Counted from the first letter of the stretch, positions 1 to 6,663 are shown. The stretch: DNA of 16,434 bases from TMED27 sp050633165 (GCA_050633165.1 JBOEFZ010000007.1:1-16434); one strand, 5' to 3'. Program-made: numbers and translations. The notes: a model not told the origin generated them from the letters alone.

Positions 1-155
1 ATTTCAGCCTACGTTTTTGGATAAAAGACGCGGAAGCCGGCATAACCAACATCCGCGGCCAAGTCATGATGGAACTCTGGAAAGCGTTTAAAGAAAACAA
101 CATCCAAATCCCGTACCCGCACAGAGAGGTTTATGTGCGGGGTGGAGAGGTTTAA
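1..155 (+). CDS. MscS-family mechanosensitive channel, C-terminal end only
   Basis: Reading from base 3, the first 50 codons end at TAA 153-155 and encode the end of a small-conductance mechanosensitive channel. The segment reads FSLRFWIKDAEAGITNIRG, then a helix with MMELWKAF, then NNIQIPYPHREVYV. This is the usual end of the MscS cytoplasmic cage domain: a WIKD strand, an amphipathic helix, and the IxIPxPxR strand that precedes the beta-barrel. MscS channels sit in the inner membrane and release small solutes on hypoosmotic shock. The membrane and pore regions lie before the window, so the subfamily and total length cannot be judged. The stop overlaps the stop of the convergent gene on the other strand. 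The family call is fairly firm; the exact gene is not. Confidence 0.8.
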   Translation, partial: FSLRFWIKDAEAGITNIRGQVMMELWKAFKENNIQIPYPHREVYVRGGEV

Positions 156-379
156 GCTGCCAATAGAGCTGGAGTAGCGCCAGCAAAAAGAGCCGCGCGC
201 CGCGCTTCATCTGCACGAAGCTCAGGAGATTTAAGAGAATCAACATACATCTCAGCATTGCGAACAGGCTGATCATCTAAAAAGCGTGTTTCACATCTAC
301 CACAAAGCCCTGTAAATTTAGACTTTATATCAGGCACATCAACTGCCGGCTGCCACTTCGTCCCTGCATCAAAACTCAT
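152..379 (-). CDS. Small hypothetical protein with a CxxC motif (75 aa)
   Basis: I do not recognise this gene. The ATG at 379 is preceded by AAGGAG with 8 bases between, which makes it a better start than the GTG nine bases upstream (that GTG overlaps the ribosome site). The product is soluble, with one CGRC motif near residues 26-29 and an alanine/arginine-rich C-terminal helix (RADEARRAALFAG). The CxxC could bind metal or be redox active, but there is only one such pair. No signal peptide or membrane segment is seen. It converges on the MscS-type gene and the two stop codons share the bases TTAA. The good ribosome site supports a real gene; the function is unknown. Confidence 0.5.
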   Translation of the reverse strand: MSFDAGTKWQPAVDVPDIKSKFTGLCGRCETRFLDDQPVRNAEMYVDSLKSPELRADEARRAALFAGATPALLAA

Positions 380-435
380 AAAAAACACTCCTTATCTAAA
401 ATTTCATCACTTTATAACAAATAAAAATAATTATG

Positions 436-1047
436 TCAAATATATTGTACAAGTTCAGGCATTACCTCAACAGCGCTATTTCTAACCGCAACTACCGACG
501 CATCAAGCACCCTCAAAAAGTCAGCGGCACTTTCATCACAGTCATGTGGTGTTTTTTCTAGCAAATCTGCAATCTTGCGAAAACGCGCTTCAACCTCTTT
601 ATTGCCTTTATAAAAACCATCGCTATGAAACGTCTGATTAACTAAAAACTGCAACCTACAATACGTATCTCTATCACCATGCGCCTCAAAACGTGAAACA
701 CTCAAAGCCTGCCCCAAAACCCTAGTAACAATAACTTCAGCACTCTCTTGCTCTAAACCAGATAATTTGTATAGATCCAAAAACAATTTTTCAAAGCCGG
801 GCTTAATATCTTCAACCCCCGTATGCTCTGGCAAAACACGGCTTGAAAACAAATCATCAAATTGCGCTTTAATTGCATCACGATGCGCCTCTGGCGCACC
901 ATTCAAAGCCTCGCGCAAAAATCTCTTCTGAGCAAGGAAACCACGCGCAGAATTAAACGCCCCCGCTAACGTTCCGCTCACAAAATCTAAAGGACTAAAA
1001 AGCCGCCGTCTTGCAACCATATCAATATACCCATCTAAAATTTTCAT
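436..1047 (-). CDS. Hypothetical protein, 203 aa
   Basis: I do not recognise this protein. It is soluble and mostly helical by eye, with no signal peptide, no membrane segment and no obvious catalytic motif. The first 45 residues are basic and hydrophobic (MVARRRLFSPLDF, then SARGFLAQKRFLREAL). The rest is acidic helices, and the end is rich in valine (LDASVVAVRNSAVEVMPELV). Codons are richer in A and T than in the genes to the right. The flanks are AT-rich and there is no Shine-Dalgarno sequence before the ATG. A sigma70-like -35 lies so close that the transcript could start at or near the ATG. It has 56 bases between its stop and the next gene on the same strand, so the two could be cotranscribed. 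It could be a lineage-specific gene or old foreign DNA. Confidence 0.55.
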   Translation of the reverse strand: MKILDGYIDMVARRRLFSPLDFVSGTLAGAFNSARGFLAQKRFLREALNGAPEAHRDAIKAQFDDLFSSRVLPEHTGVEDIKPGFEKLFLDLYKLSGLEQESAEVIVTRVLGQALSVSRFEAHGDRDTYCRLQFLVNQTFHSDGFYKGNKEVEARFRKIADLLEKTPHDCDESAADFLRVLDASVVAVRNSAVEVMPELVQYI

Positions 1048-1050
1048 GAC

Positions 1051-1079
1051 TAATTACAAAAAGTTATAAAAAATGTCAA
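1051..1079 (-). promoter_or_regulatory. Possible promoter for the 203-aa gene
   Basis: On the - strand TTGACA (1079-1074) is a perfect -35. After 17 bases comes TAATTA (1056-1051), a poor -10. TATAAC lies in between but at the wrong distance. The start codon follows within 4 bases, so a leaderless mRNA would result. The -35 and the spacing are seen; the rest is inference. Confidence 0.3.
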
Positions 1080-1129
1080 TAAGTGCTTTTATAATAGCAA
1101 TATAATTACCCCTCACACCCACCCATGGT

Positions 1130-1166
1130 TAAAAAACGAAAAAGCCTGCACGTAAATGTAGGCCTT
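1130..1166 (-). terminator. Rho-independent terminator, ahpC-ahpD transcript
   Basis: On the - strand, GCCTACA (1163-1157) pairs with TGCAGGC (1150-1144) around a 6-base loop, with one A-C mismatch. It is followed by TTTTT CG TTTTTT (1143-1131). This lies downstream of ahpD and beyond the structured repeat, so the ahp transcript would include that repeat. On the + strand the stem is slightly better (G-U), but there is no T tract. Confidence 0.5.
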
Positions 1167-1187
1167 CAACAAATCCAAAATTTTAAA

Positions 1188-1299
1188 CAAAGAGAAATAA
1201 GTCGAAAAGCAAGTGTTATGAGAACCGGCGCGCAGCGTACATTTCGTACGTGAGCACCGGAAGCGCAAGAACACTTGCTTTGCAGGCCATTTATCGAAG
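1188..1299 (+). repeat. Structured repeat element, copy 1 (112 bp)
   Basis: The order is CAAAGAGAAAT, a 12-base left arm (1206-1217), direct repeat 1 (1220-1234, GAGAACCGGCGCGCA), a small hairpin CGTAC-atttc-GTACG (1236-1250), direct repeat 2 (1252-1267, GAGCACCGGAAGCGCA), a right arm perfectly complementary to the left (1270-1281), then TTTGCAG-GC-CATTTATCG. The second copy at 14007-14117 has the same order and spacing. Both stems differ in sequence there but still pair. A weaker outer pair, TTAAAC (1183-1188) with GTTTAA (1299-1304), runs into the ahpD stop codon. The element lies in the 3' untranslated region of ahpD in antisense orientation. Whether it acts as DNA or RNA, and on which strand, is unknown. 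Confidence 0.8.
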
Positions 1300-1300
1300 T

Positions 1301-1825
1301 TTAAGCGGCTTCACCATCAAGCACAGCCGCCGCTGCCGCGACACTCGCCGCGATCCGCACTGCCGTTTGAATCTGCTCGGTACTAAATCCGGCTTTCTTA
1401 AGCTCCGCCTCATGCGCATCAATACACATGCCGCATCCATTCACCGCCGACACCGCCAACGACCAAAGCTCGAAATCACCCTTATCAACACCGGGGTTCG
1501 CCATCACATTCATCCGCAATTTCGCCGGCAACGTGCCATACTCATTATTGCTCGCCAAATGTACAAAGCGGTAATAGACGTTATTCTGCGCCATAATCGC
1601 CGCCGCCGCTTGCGCACCTTTATAAGCCTCAGCCGATAAATGATCCGCCGCATCTTCGGACACTTGTGCAATCACCTCCGCCTGCCGCGAAGCCAGTGCA
1701 GAGGCCAAAAACGTCCCCCATTTTTGCTGATCATTCAAACCTTCATCATTCGCCAGCGAAGACAAATTCAACTTCACATCCTTCGCATAATCGGGCATCC
1801 GCCCCTTCAAATTATCAATAGACAT
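1301..1825 (-). CDS. ahpD: Alkyl hydroperoxidase AhpD-like protein (carboxymuconolactone decarboxylase fold)
   Basis: AhpD is a small cytoplasmic thiol protein that re-reduces AhpC and has weak peroxidase activity itself; in mycobacteria it links AhpC to lipoamide. The length (174 aa) is normal for AhpD. The active site is visible as E119, then C131-G-M-C134 and H138 (NGCGMCIDAHE). The helix after it (AELKKAGFSTEQIQTAVRIAA) is typical of the fold. M. tuberculosis AhpD has C-S-H-C, so the relay histidine between the cysteines is replaced by Met here. The ATG has AAGGA 9 bases upstream. It follows ahpC on the same strand with 120 bases between, filled by a palindromic repeat, so the two are probably cotranscribed under OxyR. 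Confidence 0.9.
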   Translation of the reverse strand: MSIDNLKGRMPDYAKDVKLNLSSLANDEGLNDQQKWGTFLASALASRQAEVIAQVSEDAADHLSAEAYKGAQAAAAIMAQNNVYYRFVHLASNNEYGTLPAKLRMNVMANPGVDKGDFELWSLAVSAVNGCGMCIDAHEAELKKAGFSTEQIQTAVRIAASVAAAAAVLDGEAA

Positions 1826-1849
1826 AATACATTCCTTTCGTTAAAAAAT

Positions 1850-1939
1850 AACCACAGAGGTAAAAGAGTCGAAATGAGATGAAAGAGAAAAAATATTAAA
1901 ACTCTTTAATCTCTATTTTTCTCCTTAACCTCCGTGGTT
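1850..1939. repeat. Palindromic ACCAC-family repeat between ahpC and ahpD
   Basis: AACCACAGAGGT (1850-1861) pairs with ACCTCCGTGGTT (1928-1939), with one mismatch. Inside, AAAGAGT (1863-1869) pairs with ACTCTTT (1901-1907). Related palindromes with the same ACCAC...GTGGT ends lie at 10325-10396 and 12492-12601, and a half copy at 4736-4772. In an RNA the stem could affect ahpD level relative to ahpC. Confidence 0.75.
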
Positions 1940-1945
1940 CAAAAA

Positions 1946-2527
1946 TTAAGCCGCGATCTTTGTTGCTTCGGCTGCAACATCAATCGTGTCACCACCCGCC
2001 GGACGGTTACATGGGCAAAGCTCATCCGATTGAAGCGCATCCAAAATACGAAGCGTTTCCTTCGGGTTACGACCAACATTAAGGCCATTCACGCTGATAT
2101 GCTGGATCACACCATGTGGATCAACAATCACAGTCGCCCGAAGCGCAACACCCGCCTCATAATCACGCACACCAAGCCCGTCAATCAACGAACCATTCGT
2201 ATCCGCAAACTGCCACTGGTTCAGCTTGGAAAGCCCCGGATGCTCACGGCGCCATGCAAGCTTACAAAACTCGTTATCGCTTGATCCACCAAGAACCACA
2301 CAATCACGATCCGCAAAATCCTCTTCCAAGGCCGCAAATTCAATGATTTCTGTCGGGCAGATAAATGTGAAATCCTTCGGATAGAAGTAAAAAACCTTCC
2401 ACTTACCTTCAAAACTCTCATGCGTCACCGTTTCAAACGCGCTTTCGCCATTTTCTTCGTGAACATTAAAACCGGGCTTAACACCTGTAATTTCAAATTC
2501 GGGAATAGTATCACCAATACCTAACAT
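1946..2527 (-). CDS. ahpC: Peroxiredoxin AhpC (AhpC/Prx1 type)
   Basis: AhpC reduces hydrogen peroxide, organic peroxides and peroxynitrite in the cytoplasm. The peroxidatic cysteine is C57 in FTFICPTE. The resolving pair is C171 and C173 in ELCPCNRP, a CxC tail like that of M. tuberculosis AhpC, which pairs with AhpD rather than AhpF. R130 lies in the VALRATVIVDPHG strand. I chose the ATG at 2527 (193 aa, MLGIGDTIPEF) because GGAGA lies just upstream; an ATG twelve bases earlier has no ribosome site. oxyR is divergent, and a phased OxyR-like site lies between them. A -10-like TATTAT at 2600-2595 (- strand) with a poor -35 inside that site fits an activator-dependent promoter. Confidence 0.95.
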   Translation of the reverse strand: MLGIGDTIPEFEITGVKPGFNVHEENGESAFETVTHESFEGKWKVFYFYPKDFTFICPTEIIEFAALEEDFADRDCVVLGGSSDNEFCKLAWRREHPGLSKLNQWQFADTNGSLIDGLGVRDYEAGVALRATVIVDPHGVIQHISVNGLNVGRNPKETLRILDALQSDELCPCNRPAGGDTIDVAAEATKIAA

Positions 2528-2601
2528 TATTTTCTCCATTCATTTTGGTTTCGATGAATAGAAACTCGCACGCCCCAAAAACAAAATCCAACAAATAATA
2601 C

Positions 2602-2638
2602 CGATATTGAACATCGATTTTTTCGATGGATAAATTAA
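2602..2638. promoter_or_regulatory. Probable OxyR operator between ahpC and oxyR
   Basis: CGAT (2602-2605), ATCG (2613-2616) and CGAT (2624-2627) are each separated by exactly 7 bases. A fourth position at 2635-2638 is TTAA, a poor match. The 4-7-4-7-4 layout with alternating orientation is the spacing of OxyR tetramer sites (ATAG-N7-CTAT repeated). The site covers the expected -35 of ahpC. A separate palindrome, CGATA-A-TATCG (2647-2657), lies just before the oxyR start. Confidence 0.6.
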
Positions 2639-2661
2639 TTTAAATTCGATAATATCGATAC

Positions 2662-3537
2662 ATGATACGCCCCACCTTAAGACAACTCGAATACCTCACC
2701 GCGATTCAAGAGCACAAAAACTTCTCCGCCGCCGCCAATGCCTGCAACGTCACACAAAGCACCTTAAGCGCAGGCATAAAAGAGCTGGAATCCATCCTAT
2801 CCCAAACCCTCGTCAACCGCACGCGCAGCGCCGCAACCCTCACCCCATTCGGCCTAGAAACCTTTGAAACAGCACAAGAAATCCTATCCCAAACCGACCG
2901 CCTCACCGCCCGCGCAAAATCCCTCAAAGAGCCAATGAGCGGCCCCTTACGCCTCGGCATCATCCCCACAATCGCGCCCTATACCCTGCCCGAAATCCTT
3001 CCGCGCCTAACAAAACAATTCCCAAAACTCGAAATCCAGCTATTCGAGGATCTAACCGATAACCTGTTGGAAAAACTTAACAAAAACCAAATCGACATCG
3101 CCCTCCTCGCCTACCCCTACGACACGCCGGGCATGCATCAACATATCCTCTTCGAAGAACCATTCTACGCCGCCATGCCCGAAGGGTTAAAAGAACAAAA
3201 CACCATCAATATCAATGAATTAGAGCCCGACAAACTCCTCCTATTAGAAGACGGCCATTGCCTCCGCGATCACGCGCTCCGCGCCTGCGACCTCCAAATC
3301 CCCAAGCAACGCAAAACCTTCAGCGCCACCAGCCTCCCCACCATCCTGCAAATGGTCCGCGAAGGACTCGGCACAACCCTCCTCCCCGAAATGGCCTGCC
3401 GCCCCGATACCGTCCCAAAAGGCATAAAACTCCTCCCCTTCAACGACGCAACACCCCCAACCCGCCAAATCGGCCTGTCTTGGCGCAAAAATGACCCAAG
3501 ACGTAAGGATTACACAACACTTGCAGAGTTCCTATAA
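2662..3537 (+). CDS. oxyR: LysR-type peroxide sensor and regulator OxyR
   Basis: OxyR is a cytoplasmic LysR-family tetramer that activates peroxide defence genes when two cysteines form a disulfide. Residues 1-60 are the winged helix domain (RQLEYLTAIQEHKNFSAAAN, with the recognition helix around TQSTLSAGIKELE). Residues 95-291 are the sensor domain. The redox motif LLLEDGHCLRDHALRAC holds C200 and C209, matching C199 and C208 of E. coli OxyR. The length (291 aa) is a little short of the usual 300-310, mostly at the C-terminus. It is divergent from ahpC, its expected target. There is no ribosome site before the ATG, so a leaderless or weakly translated mRNA is possible. The palindrome just before the ATG could serve autorepression. 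Confidence 0.93.
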   Translation: MIRPTLRQLEYLTAIQEHKNFSAAANACNVTQSTLSAGIKELESILSQTLVNRTRSAATLTPFGLETFETAQEILSQTDRLTARAKSLKEPMSGPLRLGIIPTIAPYTLPEILPRLTKQFPKLEIQLFEDLTDNLLEKLNKNQIDIALLAYPYDTPGMHQHILFEEPFYAAMPEGLKEQNTININELEPDKLLLLEDGHCLRDHALRACDLQIPKQRKTFSATSLPTILQMVREGLGTTLLPEMACRPDTVPKGIKLLPFNDATPPTRQIGLSWRKNDPRRKDYTTLAEFL

Positions 3538-3662
3538 CGTCACCCCCGCGACGCAGCTTGCTGCGTTCAGACAGCAAGAATCCAGCGATGCCAGCAGCAA
3601 CGCTGCCGACACTAAAGATTCCGGGTGCTTTAGCACGACTTCGCCGCGTCTCCGGAACAACG
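3538..3662. repeat. REP-like intergenic palindromic repeat
   Basis: This starts right at the end of oxyR. It has a perfect hairpin, ACGCAGC-TT-GCTGCGT (3551-3566), and a second one, GTGCT-TT-AGCAC (3625-3636). AGAATCC near the left and GATTCCGGG near the right face each other as diverged arms. The GTCACCCCCGCG...GAATCC and GATTCCGGG...CCGGAAC ends resemble the widespread GTCATTCCCGCG...GGGAATCC intergenic repeats. It could act as a terminator or mRNA stabiliser between oxyR and trhO. Confidence 0.65.
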
Positions 3663-3708
3663 CAAGGACATATTGCAAAAACAAAACTAAAGGATTATAA
3701 ATCCGCCT

Positions 3709-4617
3709 ATGGAACACACATACAAAGTCGCCGCCCTATACAAATTCACACCAATCGCGGATAACGCCGCCTTGCGCGAGGATATCTACGCCTTCGCCAA
3801 AGAAAACGCGCCAAGCATCTGCGGCACGCTTCTCCTAGCCTCCGAAGGGATCAACGGCACGATTGCCGCTTACCCCAATGAAATGGACAAAATCACCGCA
3901 TACCTCGATAAAATCCTGCATGTCAAAGGCGAAGCAAAAGCCTGCGAATTCAAATATTCACACGCCAGCCAACAACCCTTCAACCGCTTCAAAGTCCGCC
4001 TCAAAAAAGAAATCGTAACCCTCCGCGCCCCCGAGGCCGACCCGAACAAACACGTCGGCGAATATGTGGAGCCAAAGGATTGGAACGCCCTCATCAACGA
4101 TCCCGAAGTCGTTCTCATCGACACCCGCAATGATTACGAAACCAAAGTCGGCATTTTCGAAGGCGCAATTGACCCAGATATCAAAGTCTTCACCGATTTC
4201 AAAGACTACGTCACTGAGAACATGGATCCAGCAAAGGACAAAAAAGTCGCTATGTTCTGCACCGGCGGCATTCGCTGCGAAAAAGCCAGCGCATACATGC
4301 TCAGCGAAGGTTTCGAAAACGTCTACCACCTCAAAGGCGGCATTCTAAAATACCTCGAAGACGTGCCAAAGGAAGAAAGCAAATGGGAAGGTGATTGCTT
4401 CGTCTTTGACCAACGCGTCGCCGTTGGCCACGGGTTAGAGGAAGGAAATTGGGTCGTCTGCCACGCCTGCCGCGAACCCTTAAGCGCCGAAGAAACCCAG
4501 CGCCCCGAATACGAAGCCGGAATCTCCTGCCACCACTGCAAGGACGCCCTAACCCCTGCCCGCGAAAAAGCCTTGCGCGATCGTCAAAAACACTACGCCG
4601 ATCGCTATTCTTCCTAA
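3709..4617 (+). CDS. trhO: tRNA uridine(34) hydroxylase TrhO (rhodanese-like, YceA/UPF0176)
   Basis: TrhO uses oxygen to hydroxylate U34 of certain tRNAs to 5-hydroxyuridine, the first step toward cmo5U or mcmo5U. The product is 302 aa. Residues 1-100 form the N-terminal acylphosphatase-like domain (YKVAALYKFTPI, ASEGINGTIAAYP). Residues 115-225 are a rhodanese domain with VVLIDTRNDYE and the active loop C184-TGGIRC190. The C-terminal part has C251xxC254 and C274xxC277, a likely metal-binding pair of knuckles. These features match the family closely. An AAGGA lies 14 bases from the ATG, which is far, so translation may be weak. It stands alone between two palindromic repeats. Three other U34-modification genes (mnmD, mnmC, mnmA) lie within 9.5 kb. 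Confidence 0.93.
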   Translation: MEHTYKVAALYKFTPIADNAALREDIYAFAKENAPSICGTLLLASEGINGTIAAYPNEMDKITAYLDKILHVKGEAKACEFKYSHASQQPFNRFKVRLKKEIVTLRAPEADPNKHVGEYVEPKDWNALINDPEVVLIDTRNDYETKVGIFEGAIDPDIKVFTDFKDYVTENMDPAKDKKVAMFCTGGIRCEKASAYMLSEGFENVYHLKGGILKYLEDVPKEESKWEGDCFVFDQRVAVGHGLEEGNWVVCHACREPLSAEETQRPEYEAGISCHHCKDALTPAREKALRDRQKHYADRYSS

Positions 4618-4716
4618 ACGTCATTGCGAGCAAAGCGAAGCAATCCATCTCCCGATATCTAAAATTAAGAACTGGATTGCCGCGTCGCACGAAGCAACGC
4701 CAAAAGCGTTGTTCGC
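4618..4716. repeat. REP-like palindrome of the GTCATTGCGAGC type plus a bulged hairpin
   Basis: After the trhO stop comes GTCATTGCGAGCAAAGCGAA, then GCAATCCA (4640-4647), which pairs with TGGATTGC (4673-4680). The start resembles the GTCATTGCGAG...GAAGCAATCC intergenic repeats found in many bacteria. At its right end CGAA(G)CAACGC (4690-4700) pairs with GCGTTGTTCG (4706-4715), leaving one G bulged. A second hairpin with the same bulge and base sequence is at 12717-12751. Confidence 0.7.
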
Positions 4717-4735
4717 TTTAAAAAAGAACAAACAT

Positions 4736-4772
4736 ATTTATCTGTGTTCATCCGTGTTTATCTGTGGTTAAA
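4736..4772 (+). repeat. Half copy of an ACCAC-family palindromic repeat
   Basis: ATCTGTGTTCATCCGTGTTT, then ATCTGTGGTT (4739-4769), has the spaced rhythm of the right arm of the palindromes at 10325-10396 and 12492-12601. No matching left arm is present nearby. It ends 8-10 bases before the start codon of the next gene. Confidence 0.5.
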
Positions 4773-4779
4773 AACAATC

Positions 4780-5418
4780 ATGACGCACCCAATCCTATAC
4801 TCCTTCCGCCGCTGTCCCTACGCCATGCGCGCGCGAATGGCGCTTTATAAATCCGGCATACAGGTTGAATTACGGGAGATAACCCTACGCGATAAACCTA
4901 GCGCAATGCTGGAAATCGCCCCAAAGGGTACAGTCCCCGTGCTACAACTCATCGATGGAACGGTTTTAGAGGAAAGCCTCGATATCATGATCTACGCTCT
5001 GGGTCGCCAAGACCCCGATGAATGGTTAGGAATTAACGAACAAGAGACTGATTTCCTTATAAAAAGAAACGACACCGCATTTAAAAACGCTCTGGATCGT
5101 TACAAATACCCAAACAGATACCCCGATGAAGATTGCACAAACGCTTTCGATCGCGGCGCCGAAATTCTATCCGACCTCAACACCCGCATCACCGCAAAGG
5201 GACATCTGATCGACGATTACACCACATTGGCCGACATCGCGATATTCCCCTTCATCCGCCAATTCGCCGCCGTGAACAGCAAACGCTTCGAAGACCTAAA
5301 GCTAAAACCACTAGAAAACTGGCTGGACGCACATCTCGAAAGCAACCTATTTCAAACCGTCATGCAAAGATTCACACCATGGCAAGACGGCGATGAGCCA
5401 GTCATATTCGGCAATTAA
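4780..5418 (+). CDS. Glutathione S-transferase-like protein
   Basis: This is a cytosolic GST-fold protein of 212 aa from the ATG at 4780. Residues 1-75 are a thioredoxin-like domain with FRRCPYAMRARMAL; C12-P-Y-A is the catalytic position of Cys-type GSTs and glutaredoxin-2-like proteins. TVPVL holds the cis-proline (P53), and LEES (63-66) is the glutathione-binding turn. Residues 85-212 form the helical domain (LIDDYTTLADIAIFPFIRQF includes the usual N-cap box). Substrate unknown; a glutathione-dependent reductase or thiol transferase is likelier than a detoxifying transferase, given Cys in place of Ser or Tyr. A start 36 bases upstream is open but would translate the repeat at 4736-4772, so I reject it. 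No ribosome site is seen. Its stop overlaps the convergent gene's stop by 4 bases. Confidence 0.88.
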   Translation: MTHPILYSFRRCPYAMRARMALYKSGIQVELREITLRDKPSAMLEIAPKGTVPVLQLIDGTVLEESLDIMIYALGRQDPDEWLGINEQETDFLIKRNDTAFKNALDRYKYPNRYPDEDCTNAFDRGAEILSDLNTRITAKGHLIDDYTTLADIAIFPFIRQFAAVNSKRFEDLKLKPLENWLDAHLESNLFQTVMQRFTPWQDGDEPVIFGN

Positions 5419-5720
5419 ATATCGCCCGCATACACAATATCATCCAGATAAAACGCCAAGGACACATCATCTTCTAAAGCCTGCTGCGGCGGCTCGACAT
5501 TCACAAAAACCGCACTCACCACAAGCAATGTAACCACCGAAAATGCCAACGCAGGCGCACGCACATCAATCACCGGAAAGCGAGGCAACAACCGCCTTTT
5601 ATACCAAGGACGGTCCTGCTCAACACTCTTTGCCGCCTCAATAATCAGTGCCGAAAGATTACTCGGAGGCTCCGGCAACACGCGCCGCGCCAACATTGCA
5701 TCTAAATTTTTATCATCCAT
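5415..5720 (-). CDS. Short one-TM protein, candidate anti-sigma factor (101 aa)
   Basis: The ATG at 5720 overlaps the end of the sigma factor gene by 8 bases (ATGGATGA) and has GGAGG 7-8 bases upstream, within the sigma gene. The product has a cytoplasmic N-terminal half (residues 1-54, MDDKNLDAMLARRVLPEPPS), one membrane helix at about 55-75 (APALAFSVVTLLVVSAVFVNV has 21 residues, shown here as APALAF to FVNV), and a short acidic tail. Gene order, overlap and topology fit a membrane anti-sigma factor that holds the upstream ECF sigma factor. It lacks the HxxxCxxC zinc motif of ZAS anti-sigma factors and is shorter than most, so the role rests on context. Translational coupling would keep the two proteins in step. 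Confidence 0.6.
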   Translation of the reverse strand: MDDKNLDAMLARRVLPEPPSNLSALIIEAAKSVEQDRPWYKRRLLPRFPVIDVRAPALAFSVVTLLVVSAVFVNVEPPQQALEDDVSLAFYLDDIVYAGDI

Positions 5721-6291
5721 GACTGACCCTCCGCTCATTATCATCATACACCAAATTTTCCTTAAGCGCCTTCTTCGCCCGCATAAGCAGCGATTCCAAC
5801 GCCTTCACACCAACCCCCAAAATCTCCGCCGCCTCTTTATTCGAAAGCCCCTCATAAAAACACATATCAAGCGCCAATTTCTGCCGCTCGGGCAAAGCCC
5901 CAATAGCCACCTCCAGCGCCGCTTGCTGCTCATCCATCACCATCACATCATCCGCCGCATCACTGCCATCCGCCATAAAATCAATAACACCAGCATCACT
6001 TTGCGGCTTTTTCCGGCGCAACATATCAATCGCCAAATTCTGCACAACCCGATAAAACCAAGTCGTAAATTTCGCCCCCTTATCCGGCTTAAACGCCGCA
6101 GGCTTTCGCCAGAGCTTCAAAAACGCATCCTGCACAATATCCTCGGCCAAAATCGCATCACCACATACCCGATAAGCCGCCGCATAAAACCGCGAAGAAT
6201 GCCGTTCCACCAATATTGAGAAAGCCCGATGATCACCGCTCATCACGTGCGCCATCAGGCTTTCATCACTATAATTATCAAGGTCACTCAC
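5713..6291 (-). CDS. ECF-subfamily RNA polymerase sigma factor
   Basis: This is a group 4 sigma factor of 192 aa that would direct RNA polymerase to stress promoters. Region 2 spans about 24-95, with DIVQDAFLKLW (51-61) for core binding and FTTWFYRVVQNLAIDMLRR (75-93) for the -10 element. Region 4 spans about 132-178 (LPERQKLALDMCFYEGLS, then NKEAAEILGV as the helix-turn-helix). There is no long C-terminal extension. The start is a GTG at 6291, six bases after the stop of the EF-hand gene; only a weak GGAA precedes it. The start matters because ECF proteins normally begin with the DESLMAHVMSGDHRAF segment seen here. It sits between the EF-hand gene and the one-TM protein, the usual arrangement of a sigma factor with its input proteins. 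Confidence 0.92.
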   Translation of the reverse strand: MSDLDNYSDESLMAHVMSGDHRAFSILVERHSSRFYAAAYRVCGDAILAEDIVQDAFLKLWRKPAAFKPDKGAKFTTWFYRVVQNLAIDMLRRKKPQSDAGVIDFMADGSDAADDVMVMDEQQAALEVAIGALPERQKLALDMCFYEGLSNKEAAEILGVGVKALESLLMRAKKALKENLVYDDNERRVSHG

Positions 6292-6297
6292 AAAGTG

Positions 6298-6615
6298 TTA
6301 TTCCGCTTTTTCACCACGGCCTTCACGGCGCTCTTTGAATTTCCCACGCATCTCTTTCATCTTTTCACGCTTGGCTTCATGAGCGGCTTTAGCCTCTTCT
6401 TTTGTAACCTCACCGCTGCCATCCGCGTCCATTTCACCAAAACGCTCTTCGGCATGGCTTAAAAATTCCGACTTGGAAATCACCCCGTCACCATTCGTGT
6501 CATGCTTGGCAAACGGCCCGCCTTTCCCTTCCGGCGGCACACCTTCTTCCGCCATTGCCGGCAAAGCAAAACCAAGCGCAAAGGCACAAACACTCAAAGT
6601 AATTATTTTTTTCAT
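6298..6615 (-). CDS. Secreted EF-hand protein (105 aa)
   Basis: A signal peptide covers residues 1-22 (KKIITL..., cleavage after AMA), so the protein is probably periplasmic. Two EF-hand loops follow: D39-T-N-G-D-G-V-I-S-K-S-E50, with all usual ligands, and D63-A-D-G-S-G-E-V-T-K-E-E74. The last 30 residues are a highly charged Lys/Arg/Glu helix (AHEAKREKMKEMRGKFKERR). The two loops should bind calcium. It is the first gene of a three-gene operon with an ECF sigma factor 6 bases downstream, so it may sense calcium or envelope state. A direct link to the anti-sigma candidate is inference. AAGGA lies 9-10 bases before the ATG. Confidence 0.85.
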   Translation of the reverse strand: MKKIITLSVCAFALGFALPAMAEEGVPPEGKGGPFAKHDTNGDGVISKSEFLSHAEERFGEMDADGSGEVTKEEAKAAHEAKREKMKEMRGKFKERREGRGEKAE

Positions 6616-6663
6616 ATCAATTTTCCTTCTTCATTTATTGGAGTTATACAAATACTACGAAAC

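Noticed and set aside
1250..1639. Plus-strand frame through the structured repeat into ahpD
   Set aside because: It is antisense to a clear gene, basic in composition and without a domain.
4744..4779. Twelve-residue N-terminal extension of the GST-like protein
   Set aside because: It would translate a repeat half copy, and the fold begins at MTHPILYSF.
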